DNA of 64,000 bases from Paenibacillus sp. FJAT-29882 (GTDB lineage Bacteria > Bacillota > Bacilli > Bacillales > DSM-1321). The position numbers and the translations under genes were made by a program. Below the pieces are notes generated by a model. It was not told where the DNA came from, ran no database searches, and saw only the letters and a list, made by a program, of their open reading frames with translations. Below, piece by piece: positions 53,844 to 63,097 of the stretch (position 1 is its first letter; every line of letters begins with the position of its first letter). The stretch covers positions 186,001 to 250,000 of the forward strand of contig NZ_LMVB01000002.1 in NCBI RefSeq assembly GCF_001510645.1, in the 5' to 3' direction.

Positions 53844-54170
53844 ATGTCAATAATGCAAAAACAAAATCTTACATCAGAGGATTTACAACTACTTAGCTCA
53901 GAGATGAACAAAAAACAAAAATCAACTGGTACTACTTGGTTACTTTGGTTTTTCACTGGGGGTATGGGTGGACATCGTTTTTATTTAGGGAAAACAGGTA
54001 CGGCTGTTGCTATGTTATTAACACTTGGGGGTTTAGGTATTTGGACATTTATTGACCTATTCTTGCTAAACGGTATGATTAAAGATACTAACGAAAATAT
54101 TGAAAATGATATCCTTTCAGAAATCCGTTTATTAAAAAATGCTAAAAAGAACTCTATGGAAGCAATTTAA
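53844..54170 (+). CDS. TM2-domain protein, copy 1
   Basis: 108 residues; ATG after AGGTTAGGAGATCAGATA. The TM2 module occupies residues 32-80: [59 protein letters not shown], two membrane helices with a conserved GxHRFYLG turn. N-terminal 30 residues form a charged helix. TM2 proteins are common small membrane proteins of uncertain role. The second copy follows by 9 bases, so they form an operon. Confidence 0.85.
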   Translation: MSIMQKQNLTSEDLQLLSSEMNKKQKSTGTTWLLWFFTGGMGGHRFYLGKTGTAVAMLLTLGGLGIWTFIDLFLLNGMIKDTNENIENDILSEIRLLKNAKKNSMEAI

Positions 54171-54179
54171 TCGATTGCA

Positions 54180-54596
54180 GTGAATAATTTGAATATATCG
54201 AAGATGGACCTTACATTAGAGGAACTAGCCGTTCTTGAATCAGAAATGTTAAAGCAGAAGAAAAATAAAGAAGCAGCTTGGGGTTTATGGGCTGGATTGG
54301 GTTTCTTTGGCGCGCATCGTTTCTATACTGCGAACTATGGGTATGCTTCAGCTATGCTATTAACCAGTATTATTCCGATATTTGCAATTATTATTATATT
54401 ATCTACAGTGGAGTACTACTATGGCTTTACTCAATTTCTCATGACCATATTCATTTTCCTTTTATTTGGTTCTGTTATCTGGTCATGGATTGACGCTTTC
54501 TTTTTGAATAAACGAATTAATGATTTGAATGAGAATACAGAAATTCAAATTATCAACTCAATCAGAGAACAAAGAAACTTACGGAAACCAGAATGA
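54180..54596 (+). CDS. TM2-domain protein, copy 2
   Basis: 138 residues from GTG 54180, 9 bases after the previous stop; a later ATG at 54204 is an alternative. LTLEELAVLESEMLKQKKNKEAAWGLWAGLGFFGAHRFYTANYGYASAMLLTSII shows the same layout as copy 1, with GAHRFY replacing GGHRFY, but a longer loop between the two helix pairs (FAIIIILSTVEYYYGFTQFLMTIFIFLLFGSVIWSWIDAFFLN), so it probably has 3-4 membrane spans. A tandem duplicate that has diverged. Function unknown. Confidence 0.75.
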   Translation: MNNLNISKMDLTLEELAVLESEMLKQKKNKEAAWGLWAGLGFFGAHRFYTANYGYASAMLLTSIIPIFAIIIILSTVEYYYGFTQFLMTIFIFLLFGSVIWSWIDAFFLNKRINDLNENTEIQIINSIREQRNLRKPE

Positions 54597-54610
54597 TTTT
54601 CATTCTGTTC

Positions 54611-54650
54611 GGGCTGTCGAGAAATCCTCTCGACAGCCCTATTTTTTCTT
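54611..54650 (+). terminator. Terminator after the TM2 operon
   Basis: Perfect 12-bp stem GGGCTGTCGAGA / TCTCGACAGCCC with a 5-base loop and TATTTTTT tail. Confidence 0.85.
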
Positions 54651-55031
54651 TATTAACACGGTGTTTCCCATGTTTAATACGCGAGAACACCCAAAACAAA
54701 ATAGAATTTTTCCTTCTCGCCGGGCTTGCCTCTGCTCGACATCATTAACGAAAAATTGATCAATACATAGTTTTCTCTTTTATCCTCGATAAAGTGCGCC
54801 TTTATTACTCTAGAAGATAATCGAAGTCCTTCATTAAATCCAATCGACCCTTTTCAAAATAAGGATTTTCGACCGTACTTCCAAAACCCATTTACTTATG
54901 ATACTGTTTACAAAACCTGTAACAGACCCTTTGAAGAAAAATAATGCTACTTTAAGAAAGAGGTAGCATTATTTTGTACTTATAGTAAACCATGACAAGG
55001 CGTCAACTAAATTGAAAAAAACAGATAGAAC
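54651..55031. other. Intergenic region, nothing recognised
   Basis: Between the TM2 terminator and the selO stop. No gene and no clear repeat; a degenerate AAAATAATGCTACTTTAAGA..TAGCATTATTTT-type hairpin near 54940-54975 may terminate selO. Confidence 0.35.
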
Positions 55032-56495
55032 TCATGTACCACAAAAAGTTTGGTAAGGGGTTATTGACTTTGGCAGTGTGGAGTATTCAGCCTGTTCAGT
55101 GGAATGCTCATAAGGATTTGAAAGAACTTCCAAGAGCCGCTCCATCACACTGTAATCTTCTTGTTCCACTGCAGCTTCTAATGCCGCTTCTACTCGGTGG
55201 TTTCGTGGGATTACAGCAGGATTGCTGTTTCGCATCAATTGATTTACGGAGTCCTTCGATTCCTGTTGTCTGCTTAATCTCGCCTGCCAGATCTCATGCC
55301 ATTGAGCGAATTCCGGGGTGCCAAACAGGACCGTATCCTCCTGTCGATCAAAAGTTAACGCGCGGAAAGTATTGGTATAATCCGCTTGATACTTCTTCAT
55401 CAGACTGAGGAGGCCATTGATAAGGGCTTCATCCTCTGACTCTTCGTTAAAGATCCCCAGTTTTGCTCTCATTCCAGCGAGCCAATTAGCGTGATACAAC
55501 TCCATAAAATTTGAAATTTCGTCCTGAGCAATTTCGACAGCCTGCTCCTGATTATCATGCAATAGTGGCAATAAAGTTTCAGCAAATCGGGCAAGATTCC
55601 ACCCGGCCATATACGGCTGATTACCATAGGCATAGCGGCCTTGAATATCAATGGAACTGAATACCGTTTCTGGGTCATAGCTATCCATGAAGGCACAAGG
55701 ACCATAATCAATCGTTTCTCCACTAATGGTCATGTTGTCGGTGTTCATTACACCATGAATAAAGCCAACCAGTTGCCATTTGGCAATAAGCTTCGCCTGA
55801 CGCTTGATCACTTCTTGAAGTAAGGAAAGATAGGGATTCCCGTTAGCTTCAATGTCTGAATAATGACGCTTTATTGTATAGTCAGCCAAAGTCCGAAGTT
55901 CATCAACTGTACCCCATTGTGCAACATATTGAAAGGTTCCGACGCGCAGATGACTGGCAGCCACCCGAGTCATAATTGCCCCAGGTAACTCGGTCTCGCG
56001 GATTATTGACTCACCAGTTGTCACCACTGCTAGACTACGAGTGGTAGGAATACCTAATGCATGCATAGCTTCACTGATGATGTATTCGCGTAACATCGGC
56101 CCAAGCGCCGCGCGACCATCACCCCCGCGGGAGTATGGCGTTCTTCCTGCACCCTTAAGCTGAATATCTACCCTCTCACCTCGGGACAGGATTTGCTCGC
56201 CTAGTAGCACCGCCCGGCCGTCCCCTAACATGTTAAAATTCCCGAATTGATGTCCCGCGTAAGCTTGAGCAAGAGGCTTAGCACCTTTGGGAATCTGGTT
56301 GCCAGCAAGCATCGCTACGCCATCTTCGCTTTCCAGCTCTTGAATGTTCAAACCCAAAGATGTTGCCACCTGGTTATTAAGAATAATCAACTTTGGTGAG
56401 CGCACAGGAGTTGGGTTAATACTGGTAGAAAATGATTTCGGCAGACGGGCATAACTGTTGTCTAAGTTCCAACCTATTTCTTTACTCATTGCCAT
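55032..56495 (-). CDS. selO: Protein adenylyltransferase SelO (YdiU)
   Basis: 487 residues from ATG 56495, 6 bases after AAGGAG; a frame to 56534 has no site. Pseudokinase AMPylase features: [15 protein letters not shown] start, [97 protein letters not shown] with the catalytic-loop Asn and DYG-like metal Asp. C-terminus ends YQTFCGT, matching the redox Cys of SelO. It transfers AMP to Ser/Thr/Tyr of target proteins under oxidative stress. Monocistronic. Confidence 0.93.
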   Translation of the reverse strand: MAMSKEIGWNLDNSYARLPKSFSTSINPTPVRSPKLIILNNQVATSLGLNIQELESEDGVAMLAGNQIPKGAKPLAQAYAGHQFGNFNMLGDGRAVLLGEQILSRGERVDIQLKGAGRTPYSRGGDGRAALGPMLREYIISEAMHALGIPTTRSLAVVTTGESIIRETELPGAIMTRVAASHLRVGTFQYVAQWGTVDELRTLADYTIKRHYSDIEANGNPYLSLLQEVIKRQAKLIAKWQLVGFIHGVMNTDNMTISGETIDYGPCAFMDSYDPETVFSSIDIQGRYAYGNQPYMAGWNLARFAETLLPLLHDNQEQAVEIAQDEISNFMELYHANWLAGMRAKLGIFNEESEDEALINGLLSLMKKYQADYTNTFRALTFDRQEDTVLFGTPEFAQWHEIWQARLSRQQESKDSVNQLMRNSNPAVIPRNHRVEAALEAAVEQEDYSVMERLLEVLSNPYEHSTEQAEYSTLPKSITPYQTFCGT

Positions 56496-56729
56496 AGTTT
56501 CTCCTTTTCTTCTTTTGACTTTTGTACATTCCAAAACACACTACAGTCCTTTTTAATGTCTACCTCTGCCAAGTTATTATACCGTTTCCACAGGCATATA
56601 GCGCCTTTTAAGTAAAGGTGATTGCCCATCACCATCACTGTTCTAGCTTTGACATCTTGATATTTAAGTTGTTACATTATTAATTAATGATGGTTTTCGT
56701 TCGACCATAGAAGAAAGGACATATTTTAA

Positions 56730-57023
56730 ATGACAACTTCAGAAAAGAATGTAAGGACTTGCAACAAAGGACATACATATTATAAAAGTAGCGATTATCC
56801 AACCTGTCCGACTTGTGAGCAAGAACGCAAACCCGTTAATGGATTTCTTTCATTGCTCTCGGCACCAGCAAGACGAGCGTTAGAAAACAATGGGATAACT
56901 TCTTTACAAGATCTATCAAAATATAGTGAAAAAGAGATTTTACAATTTCACGGTATGGGACCAGCTTCTTTACCTAAACTTAGGTCTACTTTGAAGGAAA
57001 ATGGGTTAATATTCAGAAACTAA
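56730..57023 (+). CDS. Zinc-ribbon plus RNA polymerase alpha-CTD-like protein
   Basis: 97 residues. An N-terminal CxxGH..CPxC ribbon (Cys11, His15, Cys26, Cys29) is joined to a C-terminal helix-hairpin-helix domain: LLSAPARRALENNGITSLQDLSKYSEKEILQFHGMGPASLPKLRSTLKENGLIF, closely like the alpha C-terminal domain of RNA polymerase ([20 protein letters not shown]...GLGRKSLEEV). It could bind DNA or mimic alpha-CTD on regulators. Known as an uncharacterised family in Bacillales; role unknown. Confidence 0.8.
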   Translation: MTTSEKNVRTCNKGHTYYKSSDYPTCPTCEQERKPVNGFLSLLSAPARRALENNGITSLQDLSKYSEKEILQFHGMGPASLPKLRSTLKENGLIFRN

Positions 57024-57118
57024 ACACCAAGAATGATTATACTTACAGGAATGCATTTTATTTGATTTTTTCTTCAAGTAACGAATGAGCACGACCTTAA
57101 TACGTGTAACAATCATTC

Positions 57119-57155
57119 AAACGCTCAGAGTGATAATGCTCTGAGCGTTTTTGTT
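57119..57155 (+). terminator. Terminator after the alpha-CTD-like gene
   Basis: Perfect 12-bp stem AAACGCTCAGAG / CTCTGAGCGTTT with an 8-base loop and TTGTTTG tail. Confidence 0.8.
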
Positions 57156-57234
57156 TGTAAAAGAGATAGGCCGCTTTCAATATGAGATTTATATTTGAAG
57201 ATTCTTCGTATTTACTATTATGTGAAAAGGTTGT

Positions 57235-57855
57235 TTAATTATTAACAGCCATTCGACCAAGGGGGCTATTTTCATCAATGATATCCTGTATATCAAATAC
57301 AGAGATTGGGAACATAGGGAAACCAAAAACATATGGAGTGATTTCATATAGTTGAAAATAGATAACGAGGACTTTATCCGCAATGTAATAGTCTTGATTA
57401 GGCCGAATGACTGTGAAGCCGTTGATTAGCTGAATATCACGTTGCTTAATTTGTGAATGAATTAAGGCTGATAGTCTTTTGACATAATCACTTCCAGGTT
57501 TAAACAAGTCTTTAAGTTCACAAAGCCCCCCCGTTTGCAAGTCAAACGTTAAAGACTTTATATACGTCATCCCATGAGCAGCATGGTAATGGTAAGTATA
57601 ATTGGAAAGTGCTAAGCTCAGAACCTGGCGTTGATTGTTTTTTATTTCATACGACCCAATCATTTGTACTACAGTTGTCGGCATATTCCCAACTTGTTGA
57701 TTTATGAGTTGCTGGGTTTGATCGACAATCGCTCGATTAATTGATCTTTCCATTTCTAGATTTTGCATACCTATTACTTTAGGATAAAACACTGTTTTAT
57801 CCGGGCCGCTGCTGATTTCAACCGTTTTAATGCTAACTGGAAGCATAACGGGCAT
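57235..57855 (-). CDS. DUF3298 / DUF4163 domain protein
   Basis: 206 residues: PVSIKTVEISSGPDKTVFYPKVIGMQNLEMERSINRAIVDQTQQLINQQ, the DUF4163-like part, then YHAAHGMTYIKSLTFDLQTGGLCELKDLFKPGSDYVKRLSALIHSQI and IADKVLVIYFQLYEITPYVFGFPMFPISVFDI, the DUF3298 part. These pair in the extracellular domain of RsiV, the lysozyme-sensing anti-sigma factor. No signal peptide or membrane helix is present and no sigma gene adjoins, so this is a free domain, as in several Bacillus proteins of unknown role. Confidence 0.85.
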   Translation of the reverse strand: MPVMLPVSIKTVEISSGPDKTVFYPKVIGMQNLEMERSINRAIVDQTQQLINQQVGNMPTTVVQMIGSYEIKNNQRQVLSLALSNYTYHYHAAHGMTYIKSLTFDLQTGGLCELKDLFKPGSDYVKRLSALIHSQIKQRDIQLINGFTVIRPNQDYYIADKVLVIYFQLYEITPYVFGFPMFPISVFDIQDIIDENSPLGRMAVNN

Positions 57856-58200
57856 ATTTATCTATCCTTTTCTAATTTTTATACCAATGTATTCTTGAAA
57901 GAGTAAATGTATGCAAAAAACAAAAGTGAAGGAGCACGGAACCTTATCCCAAACTTTTTCAAGAATTTCTTTTCCGATCGGTAGTGACAAATGGTAAATC
58001 CCCACTAAATTTTATATTCATTTATGCTATTATAGTAAAATAGTCTTTTTTATTAAAGGTCCTATTAAACAACCATATTGTTACCATAAACCACGAGGTA
58101 CACATTTAACGAGAGTTTACATACGTATGCAACTCACTGCCCATGTACCACGCAAAAGATGATCAAATACTTACAATTAAGTACAACAAAAGGAGTATGT
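57856..58200. other. Divergent intergenic region, nothing firm
   Basis: Between the DUF3298 gene and the second kinase gene. AT-rich; plausible promoters but none clear. No repeat copy recognised. Confidence 0.3.
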
Positions 58201-59418
58201 ATGAAAGAATTTTATACTCAAATCAGTAAAAGATTATATTATACGGTAGTGCTCATCATCATCGCTCTAATGGTGGCAGGGATGTTATTATCTATTCCAC
58301 ATTATGGTGAACTTGAGGCAGGTTACACGTTACATAGTGTGCTTGCAATCGTTCTATCGGCATGTTTATTGCTTTATCCTAAATATGAAAATCATATCTT
58401 TAGGGTTGTCATTATTATCGTAGGATCCGCTTATTTCTATACAATTTTCTTTTTATATCCTGAAACTTGGTCTACCTTTATCTTTCTATGTTTAATCCCA
58501 GCTGTCTCCATTTTATTTTTTGATTCAAAGCTATTTTATTTTTCATTACTAATAAACGGGCTTTCAATCGCAGTTACGTTTTGTTATATTGTGCTGATTG
58601 ATCAAGGAAGTTTATATCCTCACATCAAACAAGATGTAGTTGGAAATATTATCAATTTTATAGGCAGTCAAGTGCTTATTTATTTTATTTATCGAACATC
58701 AAATTTACGTATAATAAAACAGCAGTTATATTATGAACAATTACAAAATTCGGAACGATTAAAGACAACCAGCCAATTATCAGCTGCTGTTGCACATGAA
58801 ATTAGAAATCCGTTGACAGTTGTTAAGGGTTTTTTACAGCTTTACAATGAAAAAGACACACCAATGAGTAATGAGACAAAAAATCATTTTACTTTGATGA
58901 TTGACGAATTAAATACGGCAGAACAAGTCATTGCTCAATTTTTATCTATAGCTAAGCCCGATAAAGATAAAATAATGGAAATTGTGAATGTGAAAGATGT
59001 GCTTCATAGTGTAACAGATTTACTAAAATCATATGGACTCTTACATGATAATACGATTAATTTAAGTGTGGATGAAGATTGCTATATCTACGCCAACAAC
59101 ATTGAGTATAAACAATTAATGATCAATATTATTAAAAATGCCATTGAAGCCTCAAAAATTGGCGATTCTGTTCTTGTTACGGCGAAAAGAAAAAAGCATT
59201 TTGTCGAGATGAAAGTAGCGGACCATGGTTTCGGCATGTCAGAAGTGGAAGTTAAATCTCTCGGTACTCCTTTTTACTCGTTAAAAAGTAATGGAACAGG
59301 ACTAGGTTTAATGATTTGCTATCATATTACCGAAAAATACAATGGGACCATTGATTTCCAAAGCTCAAAAGGTGAGGGAACAACAGTGACGATCCGCTTT
59401 CCATCAAAGAAATCGTAA
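58201..59418 (+). CDS. Membrane sensor histidine kinase, sporulation type, second copy
   Basis: 405 residues from ATG 58201, with AAAGGAG 6 bases upstream; an earlier frame from 58159 is rejected. Six hydrophobic helices in the first 180 residues with short loops, then the H-box VAHEIRNPLTVVKGFLQL with His198, N-box MINIIKNAIEAS, G1 DHGFGM, F-box LGTPFYSLKSNGTG and G2 GTGLGLM. No PAS domain and no partner regulator. Similar to the kinase at 15699 in layout (membrane sensor plus HisKA/HATPase) but with a different sensor sequence. Probably feeds the Spo0F/Spo0A phosphorelay. Confidence 0.8.
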   Translation: MKEFYTQISKRLYYTVVLIIIALMVAGMLLSIPHYGELEAGYTLHSVLAIVLSACLLLYPKYENHIFRVVIIIVGSAYFYTIFFLYPETWSTFIFLCLIPAVSILFFDSKLFYFSLLINGLSIAVTFCYIVLIDQGSLYPHIKQDVVGNIINFIGSQVLIYFIYRTSNLRIIKQQLYYEQLQNSERLKTTSQLSAAVAHEIRNPLTVVKGFLQLYNEKDTPMSNETKNHFTLMIDELNTAEQVIAQFLSIAKPDKDKIMEIVNVKDVLHSVTDLLKSYGLLHDNTINLSVDEDCYIYANNIEYKQLMINIIKNAIEASKIGDSVLVTAKRKKHFVEMKVADHGFGMSEVEVKSLGTPFYSLKSNGTGLGLMICYHITEKYNGTIDFQSSKGEGTTVTIRFPSKKS

Positions 59419-59558
59419 GGATGTTTTAAACATTTGCAATATGAGATTTCTAGCACTTGATGAGGAAAGAACGTACAGAATTGTGAATAAATTTACTTCC
59501 CTAGAAGGAAAGATACATTTTAATCAAAAAAAGTTTGAAGTTAAGTTGTAATACTAAT

Positions 59559-59670
59559 AGGGGCTCCCCATAACGAAAGGGTCAGACCTCGCAATGACTC
59601 TAACAGTATTTTACTACTATTTACTGTTTAGAGGGGACGAGGTCAGACCCTTTTGGGATATACTCTTTTT
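59559..59670. repeat. Palindromic repeat R1, copy 4
   Basis: Arms AAAGGGTCAGACCTCGC / GACGAGGTCAGACCCTTT around an AT-rich middle, with outer GGGGCTCCCCA / TTGGGATA. Between the kinase and MFS genes. Confidence 0.75.
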
Positions 59671-59824
59671 TGATTTCATTTTTATGGTTTACCGTTATTT
59701 ATGGTACGGTCCACCGTAACACCTCTAAGTGAGATTTACTTTTGATCTTTATTTCTAATATACTTCTATCCTACAATTTTTTCTTCCCCATTATCTTTCT
59801 TAATGGTACATGACTCAATGTAGT

Positions 59825-61225
59825 TTAAGAAGCCTTCCTCTCTTTTATTGATTTCTTGACACCTTCTTTTGGAATCGTAGCTACTATAGCTAGTAAAGCT
59901 AGTCCAGCAAAAATAACATTTACCAGCAACCCTATACTTGCGGCCGCTTCCATATTTCCAGCCTTTTCAACTACACTATAAACAGTCACAGATATCGCTA
60001 AACCGAATGAGCCACCAAGTGTACTAGACATTTTATAAATACCTGCTGCCTCTCCTGCCTTTGCTTGCGGAACATTGTCTACGGCTGTATCTGTAGATGG
60101 TGTTGCGTAAAGCCCAAGTCCAATCCCATACACGGTAAAACCAATAAAAACAACAACGGAATAAACCGAATTTGGTAAGATTGTTAAGGTCATTAACATA
60201 ATTCCAGCCATCACTAAAAGACAAGCTAAGATCATCGGTTTTCTTGGACCATTTCGTTGTAATACTTTTTCACCCACACGAATCATCACTAATACAGCAA
60301 CTAAATTGCCAAAAGATAGTAACCCAGATTGAAAAGAACTGTATCCTCTTGCCATTTGGACATAGGTATTGGCAACAATAAGTGCTCCCGCTACAGCATT
60401 CATTAAAAAGTTTGACACCGTAGCCCCAGTAAAATAGTTATTTTTAAATAAAGAAAGATCGATAAATCCGTTAGATTTTCCTTTTACAACGTTTAAAAAT
60501 ACCCAACCTCCTATGACAGTGACAGCCATTAACGTTAACGAAATGGGGCTTGTCCAACCGAAGTCCTCTCCACGTGTAATGACAACATTTAAAGCGACCA
60601 TCACTAGGAGAAAGATAACAAAGCCAGAAAAATCAAATTTTGATGCATGGCTTTGTTCTGCTTTACTCTCTGGTATATCTTTTATCAAAAACATAGATAG
60701 CAAAGTGAAAATGATGGAAAAAATAAAGATCCAACGCCATCCCAAAGACGTAGCAATTAAACCTCCAGCAAACGAACAAATGCCTGCGCCGCCCCAAGAT
60801 CCAAAAGACCAGTAGCTTAAGGCTCTTTGTCGATCAGCACCGTCAAAATAGGTTTTCACCAAAGCAATCGTCGCAGGCATAATACATGCTGCCGAGAAGC
60901 CTTGAATCACACGCCCAATCATTAAGAGAACTGTCTCCTGTGCAAAGACGAGGCAAAGTGAACCAATTATATTTAATAGTAAGCCAATAGTCGTAATTTT
61001 CTTGCGTCCAATTCGATCAGATATTCCTCCAGCTACTACAACAAACATACCTGAAAATAATCCAGATAAACTAATGGCTGTATTCAAAAGACCCAATGAA
61101 ATTCCCAAATCTAACTGAACTTCCGGTATCACATTTATTAGTGACTGTGAGAAAAGCCAATAAGTAAGCACCCCAAACACAATCCCCGTTATCATTCTGT
61201 TATTACCTTTATAGCTTGTTTCCAT
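59825..61225 (-). CDS. MFS transporter under glycine riboswitch control, DHA2 type
   Basis: 466 residues from ATG 61225, with AAAAGGAGAGG 6 bases upstream; a frame to 61255 has no site. About 14 membrane helices. Motif A after helix 2 is GGISDRIGRKKITTIGLLLN; motif C region GAGICSFAGGLIATSLGWRWIFIF. DHA2 relatives are mostly proton-coupled drug or metabolite exporters. A tandem glycine riboswitch with terminator occupies the leader and a cre site covers the promoter, so expression answers to glycine and carbon status. That suggests export or uptake of glycine, a glycine peptide or a related compound; this is inference. Confidence 0.85.
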   Translation of the reverse strand: METSYKGNNRMITGIVFGVLTYWLFSQSLINVIPEVQLDLGISLGLLNTAISLSGLFSGMFVVVAGGISDRIGRKKITTIGLLLNIIGSLCLVFAQETVLLMIGRVIQGFSAACIMPATIALVKTYFDGADRQRALSYWSFGSWGGAGICSFAGGLIATSLGWRWIFIFSIIFTLLSMFLIKDIPESKAEQSHASKFDFSGFVIFLLVMVALNVVITRGEDFGWTSPISLTLMAVTVIGGWVFLNVVKGKSNGFIDLSLFKNNYFTGATVSNFLMNAVAGALIVANTYVQMARGYSSFQSGLLSFGNLVAVLVMIRVGEKVLQRNGPRKPMILACLLVMAGIMLMTLTILPNSVYSVVVFIGFTVYGIGLGLYATPSTDTAVDNVPQAKAGEAAGIYKMSSTLGGSFGLAISVTVYSVVEKAGNMEAAASIGLLVNVIFAGLALLAIVATIPKEGVKKSIKERKAS

Positions 61226-61311
61226 GGTAAACCTCTCCTTTTGGTTAATATCCATTAAACTAACTATGCCTCTTCAGTGATGATGATCGTGTAAATTGCA
61301 GGCACAACAAA

Positions 61312-61350
61312 GAAGGGCAGAGAAAAACATTCTGTTTTTCTCTGCCCTTC
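61312..61350 (-). terminator. Riboswitch expression-platform terminator
   Basis: Perfect 18-bp stem GAAGGGCAGAGAAAAACA with its complement around a 3-base loop, then CTTTGTTG on the minus strand, just after the second glycine aptamer. Confidence 0.8.
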
Positions 61351-61530
61351 TCTGTCCTTTTACCTGAGAGTTTAGCTCATTGGAGCCTTTCCCCTTTGGT
61401 GGCGTATCGATTCATACGCTCTCTCCAGAGGCGTGTCCAGTTGCAGTTTCTTCTACCTGAGAGATTCGCTTCAAGGGTCTTATTGAAGTTTGCTCCTTCG
61501 GTGGCTTATACTAAACACTCTCCTGCAACT
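61348..61530 (-). promoter_or_regulatory. Tandem glycine riboswitch
   Basis: Minus strand, first aptamer 61530-61440: GCAGGAGAG, GCCACCGAAGGAGCAAAC, CTCTCAGGTAGAAGAAACTGC. Second aptamer 61440-61348: TGGAGAGAGCG, GCCACCAAAGGGGAAAGG, CTCTCAGGTAAAAGGACAGAG. These are the hallmark gcvT-type pieces (GGAGAG, GCCACCGAAGGGG-like, CTCAGG..AAGGACAGAG) in the usual two-aptamer order. The terminator at 61312-61350 follows, then the MFS gene. Confidence 0.92.
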
Positions 61531-61572
61531 TTCATCCATCTATTTTTTCTATATATTTGGAATAATTATTAA

Positions 61573-61609
61573 ATTATAACACGTCAACTGAAAATAGAAA
61601 ACGCTTTCA
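61573..61609 (-). promoter_or_regulatory. Promoter with overlapping cre site for the riboswitch transcript
   Basis: -10 TATAAT (61573-61578). At the -35 position, 17 bases upstream, lies TGAAAGCGTTTTCT (61596-61609), one mismatch from the cre consensus. CcpA bound there would block RNA polymerase. Confidence 0.6.
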
Positions 61610-61673
61610 TTAATTATTGTCACCGTGATGCCTCGAAACATAAATAATGTCTCTTAATAAGAGCAAAATAAAA

Positions 61674-61708
61674 GGCATGAACTCAAGTAATAATACCAAG
61701 TTCATGCC
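61674..61708 (-). terminator. Terminator after APC permease gene
   Basis: GGCATGAACT / AGTTCATGCC 10-bp stem followed on the minus strand by TTTTATTTTG. Confidence 0.75.
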
Positions 61709-61722
61709 ATGCAAACTACCAA

Positions 61723-63081
61723 TTACAAATCGATAAGACTCGGAGGTAGCTTTTTAAATCCTTTTGTTGTAATAAGCGCATAGACAACCCCAATTGCCAG
61801 CCATATAAAGCCTACTTTTAACGTCGTTGGTGATAAATTAATAAATAAGTAGAAACAGATTAAGAAACCGAGGCCCGGAATTAATAAATAACGGATAAAT
61901 TTCTTCTCTTTTTTACGGAAATAGTAATACACAATAACAGATAGGTTAACAAACATAAAACCAGTTAAACCGCCAAAGCTCATTAATTCTGCAACAAAAT
62001 CGATTGATAAGAAAAGGGCTCCAGCAATACTAATGCTGCACATCAATAAAATATTGTAGATCGGTGTTTTATATTTAGGATGTAAATGTGTAAAGAACTT
62101 TTTCGGTAGAACCTCATCACGCCCCATACTAAACATTAAACGTGAAGCACTTGCTTGACCTGTTAAACCAGCTGTAAAAGTTGAAACGATAATCGCTACT
62201 GTATAAAGTGTTACAAGCACCGCACCACCTGCTACATTCGCAATATCAAATAATGCTGTATCTGCTGAGCTAAAGTTATTTACATCTGGCCAGACTAGCT
62301 GGGCAACATACGCTTGCACGATAAAAATAACTCCACCGATTAAACAAGAAAGAATGGCCGCTTTCCAAATATCATTTTTTGGATTCACCGATTCTTCCGA
62401 TAAGGTTGTAATCGAGTCAAATCCTAAAAATGAGAAACATGCCATGGCTGCACCTGAAATGATGGCTGACATTACAAATGTTTCGTTATTAAAGAACGGA
62501 GTAATCGATACTAAAGCCGATGCACCATCCTCTACCATAATCGCCTTCATACAAAAAACAACGAAGATGACAACAACGATTCCCATAAATAACACTAAAA
62601 TTTGGTTCGTTTTTGCTGCCACTGCAATTCCAAGAATATTTACGACAGTAATAACTCCAGCAATAATGAATACCCATACCCAATATGGAATAGATGGCAT
62701 TAATGCATTGGCATAGGAGGCACCAACCATAAAGACGATTAAAGGCACTAATACATAGTCCATAAACATGGCCCAGCCGGCAAAAAAGCCTAAATGTGGA
62801 TGAATCGCACGTTGTGTATACGTATATGTTGAACCGGAAACTGGAAACGCTGCAGCCATCCTGCCATAGCTATATGCCGAAAACATCATCGCAACCATCG
62901 CGATTAAATACGCTAATGGCAACATACCGCCTGTAGACTGTGCTGCAAAACCATATATATAAGCAGGCGCAATGGGCGTCATAAAGGCGATGCCATAAAT
63001 CACCAAATCCTTCAGTGTTAGAACACGCTTAAAATGAGGAGCTGCACTGTCTTGATTTGCATTACTTTGTCCTTGACTCAT
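61723..63081 (-). CDS. APC permease, putrescine-importer-like (PuuP group)
   Basis: 452 residues; ATG after GAGAGGAAGCTTTTTAA. About 12 helices. HFKRVLTLKDLVIYGIAFMTPIAPAYIYGFAAQSTGGMLPLAYLIAMVAMMFSAYSYGRMAAAFPVSGSTYTYTQRAIHPHLGFFAGWAMFMDYVLVPL resembles the PuuP/YfeH-type APC group, with AAFPVSGSTYTY before helix 3 and SFLGFDSITTLSEES in helix 6. It likely imports an amine, amino acid or related nitrogen compound. It lies 16 bases after the cysteine-hydrolase gene, so the pair should form an operon in which the hydrolase acts on the import. Confidence 0.85.
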   Translation of the reverse strand: MSQGQSNANQDSAAPHFKRVLTLKDLVIYGIAFMTPIAPAYIYGFAAQSTGGMLPLAYLIAMVAMMFSAYSYGRMAAAFPVSGSTYTYTQRAIHPHLGFFAGWAMFMDYVLVPLIVFMVGASYANALMPSIPYWVWVFIIAGVITVVNILGIAVAAKTNQILVLFMGIVVVIFVVFCMKAIMVEDGASALVSITPFFNNETFVMSAIISGAAMACFSFLGFDSITTLSEESVNPKNDIWKAAILSCLIGGVIFIVQAYVAQLVWPDVNNFSSADTALFDIANVAGGAVLVTLYTVAIIVSTFTAGLTGQASASRLMFSMGRDEVLPKKFFTHLHPKYKTPIYNILLMCSISIAGALFLSIDFVAELMSFGGLTGFMFVNLSVIVYYYFRKKEKKFIRYLLIPGLGFLICFYLFINLSPTTLKVGFIWLAIGVVYALITTKGFKKLPPSLIDL

Positions 63082-63097
63082 TTAAAAAGCTTCCTCT

